DNA of 43,939 nt from NCBI GenBank assembly GCA_019119635.1, contig DWWP01000005.1, positions 1 through 43,939 of the forward strand, given 5' to 3'. This DNA comes from Candidatus Dietzia intestinipullorum (GTDB lineage Bacteria; Actinomycetota; Actinomycetes; Mycobacteriales; Mycobacteriaceae). The notes beneath the pieces were generated by a model. That model did no database searches. It was not told the origin of the DNA and saw only the letters and a program-made list of their open reading frames with translations. The position numbers and the translations under genes are program-made. Within the stretch, counting starts at the first letter, position 1. Each line of letters begins with the position of its first letter. Of this stretch, positions 9,278 to 16,508 are shown one piece after another.

Positions 9278-9838
9278 TCAGGAGTAGACGCGCGGGTGCA
9301 GCTTGCCGATGTACGGCAGATCGCGGTAGCGCTCGGAGAAGTCCAGGCCGTAGCCCACCACGAACTCGTTGGGGATGTCGAAGCCGATCTCGAGGATGTC
9401 GAGGGTGGTCTTGACGGCGTCCGGCTTGCGCAGCAGCGTGACGATCTCGAGCGACCGCGGGTTGCGGGTCGCGAGGTTGCGCATGAGCCACGACAGGGTC
9501 AGGCCGGAATCGATGATGTCCTCGACGATGATGACGTCGCGGTCGGTGATGTCGCGGTCCAGGTCCTTGAGGATCCGCACGACTCCCGAGGAGCTGGTCG
9601 AGGAGCCGTACGAGCTGACCGCCATGAACTCCATCTCGGACGGGATGGTCAACGCGCGGGCGAAGTCGGAGACGAAGATCGCGGCGCCCTTGAGCACGCA
9701 GACCAGGACGACCTCGTTCTCGACGTCCTTGTACTTCTCGCCGATCGCGGCGCCCATCTCGGCGATCCGCTCCCGGATCTCCTCCGTGCTCAGCAGCACC
9801 GATTCGATCTCGTCCGCGTACTTGTCCACGCCGCTCAT
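9278..9838 (-). CDS. hpt: hypoxanthine (guanine) phosphoribosyltransferase
   Basis: This purine-salvage enzyme converts hypoxanthine or guanine and PRPP to IMP or GMP. The 186-residue protein has the PRPP-binding signature [11 protein letters not shown] (105-115), the flexible loop with SSYGSST (75-81), the [10 protein letters not shown] strand (46-55) and the base-contacting C-terminal block ending [20 protein letters not shown]. The ATG at 9838 shares ATGA with the tilS stop; the much longer open frame upstream is tilS read in another frame. The tilS-hpt order is conserved in many Gram-positive bacteria. Confidence 0.97.
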   Translation of the reverse strand: MSGVDKYADEIESVLLSTEEIRERIAEMGAAIGEKYKDVENEVVLVCVLKGAAIFVSDFARALTIPSEMEFMAVSSYGSSTSSSGVVRILKDLDRDITDRDVIIVEDIIDSGLTLSWLMRNLATRNPRSLEIVTLLRKPDAVKTTLDILEIGFDIPNEFVVGYGLDFSERYRDLPYIGKLHPRVYS

Positions 9839-10875
9839 GCCGTCCCCGCTCCAGTCGCCCGGTCGATCTCCAGGCACAGCTTTCCATGCCGGCGCCGGGC
9901 GACCAACCTGGCCACCACCGCCGGGGCACCCGGGCGGACCGGCCCCGTCGGCACTCCCCTGCCGCCCACGGCCACGCCGCCCTGACCGCGCCACCCGGTC
10001 ACGAGTTCCGAGACCGCCGCCAGGTGAACGTATGTGGGCGAGGACACCCCGTGCGAGCGCAGCCAGCGTCGCAGGACGCGGGTGCGGACGGCCTCCGGCA
10101 GCGGTTCCAGCTCGGCCACGTCCAGGGTGCCGTCGTCGCCGACAGGGACGATCCCGGCAAGGCGTTCCAACTCGTCGTCGTCGACCCGGAGCAGCCCCGC
10201 GGAGCGCGCGAGGGACGCGGCGACCCCGCCCCCCAGCACGTCCTCGAGGAGCGGCAGGACCTCGCGCCGGATCCGCACGCGCGTGAACGACGGGTCGACG
10301 TTGTGCGGGTCCTCCCACCAGGGCAGACCCGCCGCGCGGCAGGCGGCGCGGGTGTCCACGGCGCGCACGCCCAGAAGCGGCCGGGCCCACGGCGCGTCCC
10401 AGGCCGCCATGCCCCGCAGCGAGCGCGCGCCCGAGCCCCGCCCGAGCCCGAGCAGGACGGTCTCCGCCTGGTCGTCGAGGGTGTGGCCGAACAGCACCGG
10501 GCGGCCGTCCCGCGCGGCGTCGAGGGCCGCGTAGCGGGCGGTGCGGGCGGCGGCCTCGGGCCCCCGGCCCCCCTTGTCGACGACGACGCCGAGGACACGC
10601 CCCTGCGCGCCCAGCCCCCGGGCCGTGTCGACGGCACGCCGCGCCACCTCGTCGGAGCCCGCCTGTAGGCCGTGGTCCACGACCAGCACCTCGACCGAGG
10701 CGAACTCGGCGACGGCGGCCGCGGTCAGGGCCAGCGAGTCGGCGCCGCCGGACAGGGCCACGCAGACCCGCTCCCCGAGCCCGGGGTGCGCGCGGCGGAA
10801 CGCGCGGACCTCGGAGCGGACGTTCCAGGCGGGGCCGAACCAGTCGATCTCGTACCCGGGGCTAGCTGCAGTCAC
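9835..10875 (-). CDS. tilS: tRNA(Ile)-lysidine synthetase
   Basis: TilS attaches lysine to C34 of the CAU-anticodon tRNA-Ile so that it reads AUA. The 346-residue protein has the N-type PP-loop SGGADS (42-47), the HTLDDQAET motif, a [10 protein letters not shown] segment typical of the family, and a small C-terminal domain. The GTG start at 10875 lies inside the end of dacB (14-base overlap), so the two genes are coupled. As I recall, mycobacteria have a metallopeptidase-like DUF2342 gene (Rv3626c) between dacB and tilS; here there is no room for it. Confidence 0.95.
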   Translation of the reverse strand: MTAASPGYEIDWFGPAWNVRSEVRAFRRAHPGLGERVCVALSGGADSLALTAAAVAEFASVEVLVVDHGLQAGSDEVARRAVDTARGLGAQGRVLGVVVDKGGRGPEAAARTARYAALDAARDGRPVLFGHTLDDQAETVLLGLGRGSGARSLRGMAAWDAPWARPLLGVRAVDTRAACRAAGLPWWEDPHNVDPSFTRVRIRREVLPLLEDVLGGGVAASLARSAGLLRVDDDELERLAGIVPVGDDGTLDVAELEPLPEAVRTRVLRRWLRSHGVSSPTYVHLAAVSELVTGWRGQGGVAVGGRGVPTGPVRPGAPAVVARLVARRRHGKLCLEIDRATGAGTA

Positions 10876-12256
10876 AGACCCTCAGCTCGGACGCGATGCG
10901 GTCGAGAACTGGGCGCGCGTCTGCCGGGGAGGTGCCGCGGGCCAGCAGGGCGAAGCTCATCGAACGTCCGCCGGCGTCGGTCACGGTGCCGGCGAGGGCG
11001 CTGGTGCCGGTGAGCGTGCCGGTCTTGGCCCGCACCCAGCCGGCCCCCGGCTCGGACGGGCCCTCGTAGCGGCCGGACAGCGTGCCGGTGGCGCCGGCGA
11101 CGGGCAGGGCGTCCAGGAGGTCGCGCATCTCGCGGGACGCGTCGGGGGCGGCGGCCAGACGCAGGACGTCGGTGAGCACGGTGGCGGAGATGCGGCTCTC
11201 GGAGCTCATGCCGGAGCAGTCCGCCAGTCTGACGTCGGACATGTCCACGCCGCTGTCCGCCAGCGTGTCGACGACCGCCCGTGTGCCGCCGGCGAAGTCG
11301 GCCTTGCGGTCGGGCTCCCGGTCGAGCGCCACCTCGCGACAGATCGCCTCGGCCAGCACGTTGTCGGAGTGCTCGAGCATCGAGCGCAGGCGGTCGATGA
11401 GCGGCGCGGAGTGCACCCGCCCCAGCTCGTGGGCGGTAGCGACGGGGTCGCCCGAGACCGCCACCCGGGCGGGGTCCACGCCCAGTTCGTCGGCCAGCGC
11501 CCGGCCCGCGGCCAGGGCGGGCTCGGCGTGGCGCGGAGAGTAGACCTCGGCGGGGTCGATGCGCCCGGCGTCGAGCATCCACGGCTGCACCGGGGCGAGA
11601 TTGCCCGCGGCGATCTCGACCGGTGACCAGCCCGGGCCCATGTCGGGGCCGGTGTAGGGGCCCGGGTCGACGACGATGCGCTCGGGGTGCAGCCCGCCGT
11701 GCCGGACCACGTCGGCGGCCTCCGTGAGCGTGGCCGAGCCCGGGAACAGTGGGCCCGACTCGGCACCCGCCGACATCGTGGGGTCGCCGCCGGGCACCAC
11801 GACGAGCGTGCCGGGCTCGGTGCCCTCGGCGAGTACGGTGTCCACGCGCTTGTCGGAGGGCAGCCTGCTCAGCGCCGCCACCGCGGTGAGGAGCTTGGCG
11901 GTCGACGCCGGGACCCGGGGGGCGTCCGGGCGACGCTCCCACAGGACCTGCCCCGTCTCGTCGTCGACGACCCGCCCGGTGAGGTCGCCGACCGCCGGGG
12001 TGGTGGCGAGCGGCTCCAGTCGCCGGGCGAGGGCCGCCGGGTCGAGGGGGGCGGCGCCACCCGCGGGGACCAGGCCGGGCGAGGGCTCCGGCACCGTGGG
12101 CTCGTCCGCCTCCACGACCGCGTCCCGCATGTCGTCGCCGACGTCCGTGGCCAGGGCGGCGGCGATCAGCCCCGCGACCAGGAGCAGCACCGCGACCACC
12201 GCCACCCCGATGCGCCACGCGAGACCCCGCCCACGCCACACCCCGCGTTCGGCCAC
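10862..12256 (-). CDS. dacB: D-alanyl-D-alanine carboxypeptidase/endopeptidase (PBP4, peptidase S13)
   Basis: This low-molecular-weight penicillin-binding protein trims the peptidoglycan peptide outside the membrane. From the GTG at 12256 it has 464 residues: a signal-anchor (about 14-36), an acidic Pro-rich linker, nucleophile motif STAK (118-121), SDN (297-299) and KTGT (411-414), with the long insert between the first two motifs typical of S13 enzymes. The GTG is preferred over one eight codons upstream because GGAGAGG lies at good distance before it. It diverges from ppa and heads dacB-tilS-hpt. Confidence 0.94.
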   Translation of the reverse strand: MAERGVWRGRGLAWRIGVAVVAVLLLVAGLIAAALATDVGDDMRDAVVEADEPTVPEPSPGLVPAGGAAPLDPAALARRLEPLATTPAVGDLTGRVVDDETGQVLWERRPDAPRVPASTAKLLTAVAALSRLPSDKRVDTVLAEGTEPGTLVVVPGGDPTMSAGAESGPLFPGSATLTEAADVVRHGGLHPERIVVDPGPYTGPDMGPGWSPVEIAAGNLAPVQPWMLDAGRIDPAEVYSPRHAEPALAAGRALADELGVDPARVAVSGDPVATAHELGRVHSAPLIDRLRSMLEHSDNVLAEAICREVALDREPDRKADFAGGTRAVVDTLADSGVDMSDVRLADCSGMSSESRISATVLTDVLRLAAAPDASREMRDLLDALPVAGATGTLSGRYEGPSEPGAGWVRAKTGTLTGTSALAGTVTDAGGRSMSFALLARGTSPADARPVLDRIASELRVCDCS

Positions 12257-12331
12257 GGCCCACCCCTCTCCGGCATCCACACCCTCGCCCCCGGCACCTG
12301 TGGCGGGCCGGGGCGCGTCCGTCAGGCACCC

Positions 12332-12337
12332 ACGCTA
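12332..12337 (-). promoter_or_regulatory. candidate -10 box for dacB-tilS-hpt
   Basis: On the minus strand TAGCGT fits TANNNT, about 75 bases before the dacB GTG. No clear -35 is visible. Confidence 0.3.
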
Positions 12338-12382
12338 GCGGCCCACGGACGGCCGGACACCCCCGGCGCGGCACCGTCCTAT

Positions 12383-12388
12383 TAGAAT
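12383..12388 (+). promoter_or_regulatory. candidate -10 box for ppa
   Basis: TAGAAT lies in the only AT-rich patch of the dacB-ppa gap, about 64 bases before the ppa GTG. It would give a leader of roughly 55 bases. Confidence 0.45.
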
Positions 12389-12451
12389 CAGCGCGGATTC
12401 CCGGGCAACGGTGCCGGGCCGGCAATGAACGACGATCAGCGAGGTACGCCA

Positions 12452-12964
12452 GTGTCCGTCGAAGTGACCATCGAGATCCCCAAGGGGTCCCGTAACAAGT
12501 ACGAGATCCACCACGAGACCGGGAAGATCTATCTCGACCGGTTCCTCTTCACCTCGATGGGCTACCCGGCCGACTACGGCTACATCGACCAGACGCTCGC
12601 GGACGACGGCGACCCCATCGACGCCCTCGTGCTGCTCGACGAGTCCGTCTTCCCCGGCGTGATTGTCAACTCCCGCGTCGTCGGCGTCTACACGATGACC
12701 GACGAGGCCGGTGGTGACGACAAGCTGCTGTGCGTCCCCGACGCCGATCCGCGCTGGGACCACATCCAGGACCTCGGCGACGTGCCGGAGTTTGAGCTCA
12801 AGGCCATCGAGCACTTCTTCCTGCACTACAAGGATCTCGAGCCCGGCAAGCACGTCACCCCGGGCGAGTGGCGGGACAAAACCCACGGCGAGAAGCTCGT
12901 GTCGTCGGCCCTGAAGCACTTCGTGGAGCACCCCGAGGACAAGGCCGAGCCCGACCGCGGCTGA
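12452..12964 (+). CDS. ppa: inorganic pyrophosphatase (family I)
   Basis: Soluble Mg-dependent pyrophosphatase that pulls biosynthetic reactions forward by hydrolysing PPi. The 170-residue protein begins with the family strand [14 protein letters not shown] and has the metal-binding signature [10 protein letters not shown] (Asp52, Asp54, Asp57) and the block [17 protein letters not shown]. The GTG at 12452 has GCGAGG before it and matches the N-terminus I recall for the mycobacterial enzyme. An ATG at 12425, nine codons upstream, is in frame but adds a tail not expected in the family. Confidence 0.97.
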   Translation: MSVEVTIEIPKGSRNKYEIHHETGKIYLDRFLFTSMGYPADYGYIDQTLADDGDPIDALVLLDESVFPGVIVNSRVVGVYTMTDEAGGDDKLLCVPDADPRWDHIQDLGDVPEFELKAIEHFFLHYKDLEPGKHVTPGEWRDKTHGEKLVSSALKHFVEHPEDKAEPDRG

Positions 12965-12970
12965 TACACC

Positions 12971-13010
12971 GTGTGCCGTCGTGGCTGCGGAGACAGCCAC
13001 GACGGCACAC
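12971..13010. terminator. strong hairpin between convergent ppa and dienoyl-CoA isomerase genes
   Basis: A perfect 17-bp stem (12971-12987 with 12994-13010) and six-base loop starts six bases after the ppa stop and ends nine bases before the opposite gene's stop. There is no T-run, as is usual in high-GC actinobacteria. Position and strength suggest a bidirectional terminator. Confidence 0.75.
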
Positions 13011-13019
13011 GAGTCGGGG

Positions 13020-13886
13020 TCAGCGGCCGGAGTAGTCCGGGTCGCGCTTCTCCAGGGTGGCCGTGACGGCCTCCATCATGTCGGCGGAGGCCAGGAAGCC
13101 GGCGTTCCAGGTGGCCACGTACCGGTTGGATTCGCGGACCGGGCCCTCGATGCCCCGGTCCAGCACCTCGCGGACGCCCCGCACGACGAGCGGCGGGTTG
13201 TCGGCGATCTCCGCGGCGGTGGCGTGCGCGGAATCGAGCACGCCGGCCGCGTCGTCCGTGAGCTCGGTGATCAGCCCGTAGCGCAGCGCCGTCCCGGCGT
13301 CGATGTCGCGTCCGGTGATCGCGAGTTCGCGGGTCAGCCCCTGCCCGATGATGTGCGGCAGGCGGCCCAGCGAGCCCATGTCGGCGACGATGCCCACCTT
13401 GACCTCGCGGATCGAGTAGGTGGAGTCGGCCGAACCGTGCCGGACGTCGCACGCCGAGATGAGGTCGATACCCCCGCCGATGCAGCGCCCCTGCACCGCG
13501 GCGACGGTGGGCGTGCGGGCGGCGGCCACGGAGTCGATGGCCTGACGCATGGTCTCCACGTGGTCGAGGATCCGCTCGTTCCGGGACGCGTCGGGGGCCT
13601 TGTCCGCGGGCAGGAACTCCATGAACTTGGGCATCATCGCCGTCAGGTCCAGCCCGTACGAGAAGTTGCGCCCGTCGCCGGCGATGACGGCGGCCCGCAC
13701 GTCCGGGTCCGCGTCGAGCTCGGCCATCACGGCGGGCAGCTCGTCCCAGAACTCGGGGCCCATCGCGTTGTTGCGGCCGGGCCCGATCAGCGTCACCTGC
13801 GCCACATGCGGGTGCCGCGCGCCCTTCTCGATCCGGACCGATGCGTACCCGCCGGCGGGGGCGGCTGTGTTGCTGGTGTCAGTCAT
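13020..13886 (-). CDS. crotonase-family enzyme, delta(3,5)-delta(2,4)-dienoyl-CoA isomerase-like
   Basis: A 288-residue enoyl-CoA hydratase/isomerase fold protein. The core GGGIDLISACDVRHG followed by SIREVKVGIVADMGSLGRLP resembles eukaryotic ECH1: Asp141, Glu161 and Asp169 have the same spacing as the ECH1 catalytic Asp176/Glu196/Asp204, so dienoyl-CoA isomerisation in oxidation of unsaturated fatty acids is more likely than plain hydration. Oxyanion-hole residues lie in GRNFSYGLDL and the GGG loop. The ATG at 13886 starts 23 bases after the PspC stop without a clear ribosome-binding site; the pair may be co-transcribed. Confidence 0.9.
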   Translation of the reverse strand: MTDTSNTAAPAGGYASVRIEKGARHPHVAQVTLIGPGRNNAMGPEFWDELPAVMAELDADPDVRAAVIAGDGRNFSYGLDLTAMMPKFMEFLPADKAPDASRNERILDHVETMRQAIDSVAAARTPTVAAVQGRCIGGGIDLISACDVRHGSADSTYSIREVKVGIVADMGSLGRLPHIIGQGLTRELAITGRDIDAGTALRYGLITELTDDAAGVLDSAHATAAEIADNPPLVVRGVREVLDRGIEGPVRESNRYVATWNAGFLASADMMEAVTATLEKRDPDYSGR

Positions 13887-13909
13887 GCGTTCAGACTGCC
13901 AGAGCCCCC

Positions 13910-14152
13910 TCAGGCCCGGCCGTCGGGCATGACGAACCACAGGATCAGGTACAGCAGCACCTGCGGGCCGGGGAGCAGGCACGACGCGATGAACAGCACG
14001 CGCACGAGCAGCGGGTCGATGTCGAAGTAGTCGGCCACACCCCCGGCCACGCCGCCGAGCCACCGGTCCTCGGACCGGAGCAGTCGCTTGCTGCCGGATG
14101 TGCCGGCGCTGCCGTATGTGCCTGTGCTGCCGTATGTGGGGTCGTAGTTCAT
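13910..14152 (-). CDS. PspC domain membrane protein
   Basis: An 80-residue protein: a Tyr/Gly/Ser/Thr-rich N-terminal repeat region (about 3-20), then a PspC domain with KRLLRSEDRWLGGVAGGVADYFDIDPLLVRV, and a closing membrane segment ending in a short polar tail. PspC domains are linked to membrane stress responses, but single-domain actinobacterial versions are poorly defined. The ATG at 14152 has GAGG eight bases upstream; a Met 28 codons earlier is in frame but has a poorer context. The N-terminal repeats are encoded by three 18-base tandem units. Confidence 0.9.
   Translation of the reverse strand: MNYDPTYGSTGTYGSAGTSGSKRLLRSEDRWLGGVAGGVADYFDIDPLLVRVLFIASCLLPGPQVLLYLILWFVMPDGRA
14090..14143. 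repeat. 18-bp tandem repeat, three copies, inside the PspC gene
   Basis: Units at 14090-14107, 14108-14125 and 14126-14143 share GCTGCCG(G/T)ATGTG. Each encodes a six-residue Tyr/Ser-Gly-Ser-Thr/Ala-Gly-Thr type unit, so copy-number change keeps the frame. Confidence 0.85.
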
Positions 14153-14294
14153 GACGGTCACCTCGTCGTCGTGTCGGGGTGCCGGGGTCGTCCCCGGCGT
14201 CGACATCCACTGTCCTCCGCAGGTGCCCACGAGCACATCGGGGAGCGACCCGGATTCCGACCCTGATCCCGGGCTCAGGGTCGTGCGGCGCCGC

Positions 14295-15089
14295 TCACGT
14301 GTGGAACTCGCCGCAGTCCACGGTGAGCGTCTGACCGGTGATCGCCGACGAGCGGCCGGAGAGCAGGAACAGCACGGGGTCGACGATCTCGGCCTCGGCC
14401 GGCAGGCGGCGCAGGTCCATCCGCTCGGCGGTGTGCGCGTACACGTCGTCGACGCTGCCGCCGTACTTCTGCGCGAGTTGCTCGAAGTAGGCCTTGAGGG
14501 TGTCGCCGTAGATGTAGCCGGGCGCGACCGTGTTGACGCGGATCTGCCTCGGCCCCAGCTCGGTGGCCAGCGAATGCCCCAGCGAGACCAGCGCGGTCTT
14601 GGCGATCTTGTAGCCCGCGTACCGCTCGCGGGAGTGGTGGATGACGGCCGAGGCCATCATGACGACCGAGCCGCCGCCCGACGGTCCCGCGGCCTCGAGC
14701 AGCGGGGTGAACTCCTGCGTCGCGCGCAGCGCGCCCATCACGGACAGGTCGATCCCGCGGGTGATCTGGTCGTGGTCGGTCCCCGCGAGCGGCTTCATGC
14801 TGGGCACCGCGAAGGCGCTGTTGACCAGGCCGTGGACCGCGTCGGTGTGCTTCTCGACCGTCTCCCGCAGCCCCCGCACGGAGTCGGGGTCGGTGACGTC
14901 CACGGGGGCGGCGATCGCGGTCCCGCCCTCGGCGCGGATCTCCTCCGCCAGCTCCTCGAGCCGGGACGCGGTCCTGGCGGCCACCACCACGGTCGCGCCC
15001 TCGCGCGCGGCGCTCAGCGCGAGCGTGCGGCCGAAGCCGGGTCCCGCCCCCACGATCACGATGAACTTGTTCTCGAAATGACCTGTCAT
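14295..15089 (-). CDS. short-chain dehydrogenase/reductase
   Basis: A 264-residue classical SDR. The cofactor motif is GAGPGFG (14-20), the NNAG-equivalent is VNSAF (89-93), catalytic Ser147 is in MMASA, and the Tyr-x3-Lys pair is Tyr157/Lys161 in YAGYK. The end ITGQTLTVDCG is the usual SDR C-terminal block. The substrate cannot be deduced. The ATG at 15089 is chosen because the Rossmann strand begins nine residues later; a start at 15173 would add 28 residues of unrelated sequence. It diverges from the glycosylation genes. Confidence 0.92.
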   Translation of the reverse strand: MTGHFENKFIVIVGAGPGFGRTLALSAAREGATVVVAARTASRLEELAEEIRAEGGTAIAAPVDVTDPDSVRGLRETVEKHTDAVHGLVNSAFAVPSMKPLAGTDHDQITRGIDLSVMGALRATQEFTPLLEAAGPSGGGSVVMMASAVIHHSRERYAGYKIAKTALVSLGHSLATELGPRQIRVNTVAPGYIYGDTLKAYFEQLAQKYGGSVDDVYAHTAERMDLRRLPAEAEIVDPVLFLLSGRSSAITGQTLTVDCGEFHT

Positions 15090-15156
15090 GGGGCCATCCA
15101 ACCAGCAGGACCGGCCTCCGGGCGGCGGATCCGGGGCGGACGCGGGCCGGTCCATT

Positions 15157-15162
15157 ACACTC
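15157..15162 (+). promoter_or_regulatory. -10 box for the flippase/AftA-like unit
   Basis: TACACT lies in the short AT-richer patch between the divergent SDR and flippase genes. The predicted transcription start (about 15169) is only a few bases before an ATG at 15173. Confidence 0.5.
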
Positions 15163-15172
15163 GCGCTGGTCA

Positions 15173-15232
15173 TGGATATCAGGGCAGCAGAGCAGGTCCT
15201 CGTCGCCGGGACGGTGGGATGCGGGCGCTGAC
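15173..15232 (+). CDS. possible leaderless 19-codon upstream ORF
   Basis: An ATG at 15173 opens a 19-residue frame (MDIRAAEQVLVAGTVGCGR) that ends at a TGA inside the flippase coding sequence, overlapping its ATG at 15219 by 14 bases in another frame. With the -10 at 15157 it would be translated from the mRNA's 5' end and could couple ribosomes onto the flippase gene. It may equally be chance; there is no homologue to lean on. Confidence 0.25.
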
Positions 15233-16508
15233 TCTGGCGACCCTGTTCGCCGCCGCTGCCGGTTACGTGGTGATGCTCGTGGCCGGCCGGGCCCTCGGCC
15301 CCGCCGACTACCCGCTGTTCGCCACCTACTGGGGGGCGTTCTTCGCGCTCGGCGGCGTGGCCAACGGGCTCATGCAGGAGACCACACGGGCCGTCCGCTC
15401 GGCCCGCCGCGGAGCCGGCGACACGAGCTCCGCCTCCTCCGCCTCCACCGCCGGTACCGCGCCCGTCCCCGCCCCGGCCGGGCCGCGCGTGCGGATCCTG
15501 CCCGCCGGCCTGCTGATGGGGCTGGGCCTGGCCGCGCTCGTGGCCGTGAGCACCCCCGCGTGGCCGCAGCTCGGCCTGCCCACGTTCTCCGGGGCGGGCG
15601 TGCTGATCATGGCCGTCGGCATCCTCGGCTTCTCGATCCAGGCCGCCACCGCCGGCGCCCTGTCCGGGACCGAACGCTGGGAGACGTACGCGGTCCTGCT
15701 CACCGTCGACGCCGCGCTCCGCGTGCTGGTGGCGGGGGTGGCGTGGTGGCTCGGGGACGCCGGCCTCGGCTTCGCCCTGGCCACGGTCGCCGGCACGCTC
15801 ACCTGGGCACTGCTCGTGGCCCTGTCCCCCGGCACCCGGGCCGCGCTCGCCTCCGCCCTCGACGTGGGCCGCCGCCGCTTCTGGGGCAACACCGGCAGCG
15901 CGATGCTCGCCTCCGCCGGCACCTCCGCCCTGGTCACCGGGTTCCCGCTGTTCGTCACGGCTACGGCGCGCACCGCCGATCCCGCTCCGCTGGTGGGCGC
16001 GGTGATCCTGGCCATCACCCTGACCCGCGCCCCGCTGCTCGTGCCGCTGACCAGCTTCCAGAGCGCGTTCATCGTCTACTTTGTCGAGCGCCGTGCCCGC
16101 GGCCTGCGGTCTCTCGCGGCCCCGCTCGGGCTGGTCGCGGCCTTAGGGATCGTCGGCGCCGGTGCGGCCTGGCTCGTGGGGCCGTGCCTCCTGCGCGTGT
16201 TGTTCGGCGCCGAGTTCGAGCTGCCCGGCGCGGTGCTGGCCGCCCTCACCGCCGCGTCGGTGGGCACGGCTGGGTTGATGGTCACCGGCAACGCCGCCCT
16301 GGCCTTCGACCGCCACATGCTCTACAACGTCGGCTGGTGGGTCGCGGTCGTGGCCGCCGCCGCGATCCTCGTGAGCATCCCCGGGGAGGTCGACGTCCGC
16401 GCCGCGATCGCTCTGCTCGCCGGGCCCGGCCTCGGCGTGGTGGTGCACGTCGCCGGCCTCGCCGTCGCCGCCTCCGGCGCCCGCCCGCGGGGAAGGCACG
16501 CCGCGTGA
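15219..16508 (+). CDS. polysaccharide flippase-like membrane protein (MOP/Wzx type)
   Basis: A 429-residue, almost wholly hydrophobic protein with about 12 membrane segments and an early LVAGRALGPADYPLFATYWG motif typical of polysaccharide-exporting MOP-superfamily proteins. A Ser/Thr/Ala/Pro-rich loop at about 60-88 separates the first helices from the rest. It probably moves a lipid-linked sugar across the membrane. It occupies the place of mycobacterial Rv3630, upstream of ppgS, and its stop overlaps the next gene's GTG (GTGA), so it works together with the AftA-like enzyme. The start has a weak GGTGGG just before it. Confidence 0.85.
   Translation: MRALTLATLFAAAAGYVVMLVAGRALGPADYPLFATYWGAFFALGGVANGLMQETTRAVRSARRGAGDTSSASSASTAGTAPVPAPAGPRVRILPAGLLMGLGLAALVAVSTPAWPQLGLPTFSGAGVLIMAVGILGFSIQAATAGALSGTERWETYAVLLTVDAALRVLVAGVAWWLGDAGLGFALATVAGTLTWALLVALSPGTRAALASALDVGRRRFWGNTGSAMLASAGTSALVTGFPLFVTATARTADPAPLVGAVILAITLTRAPLLVPLTSFQSAFIVYFVERRARGLRSLAAPLGLVAALGIVGAGAAWLVGPCLLRVLFGAEFELPGAVLAALTAASVGTAGLMVTGNAALAFDRHMLYNVGWWVAVVAAAAILVSIPGEVDVRAAIALLAGPGLGVVVHVAGLAVAASGARPRGRHAA

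Noticed and set aside
9119-9985. Plus-strand ORF starting with a basic TLHTPRAPR repeat peptide
   Set aside because: The repeat is only the 27-bp tandem array translated, and the rest is antisense to hpt and tilS.
12425-12451. Upstream ATG start for ppa
   Set aside because: The GTG at 12452 has a good ribosome-binding site and gives the expected family N-terminus.
14153-14236. Longer PspC protein from an upstream Met
   Set aside because: The ATG at 14152 has GAGG at proper distance; the extension has no conserved feature.
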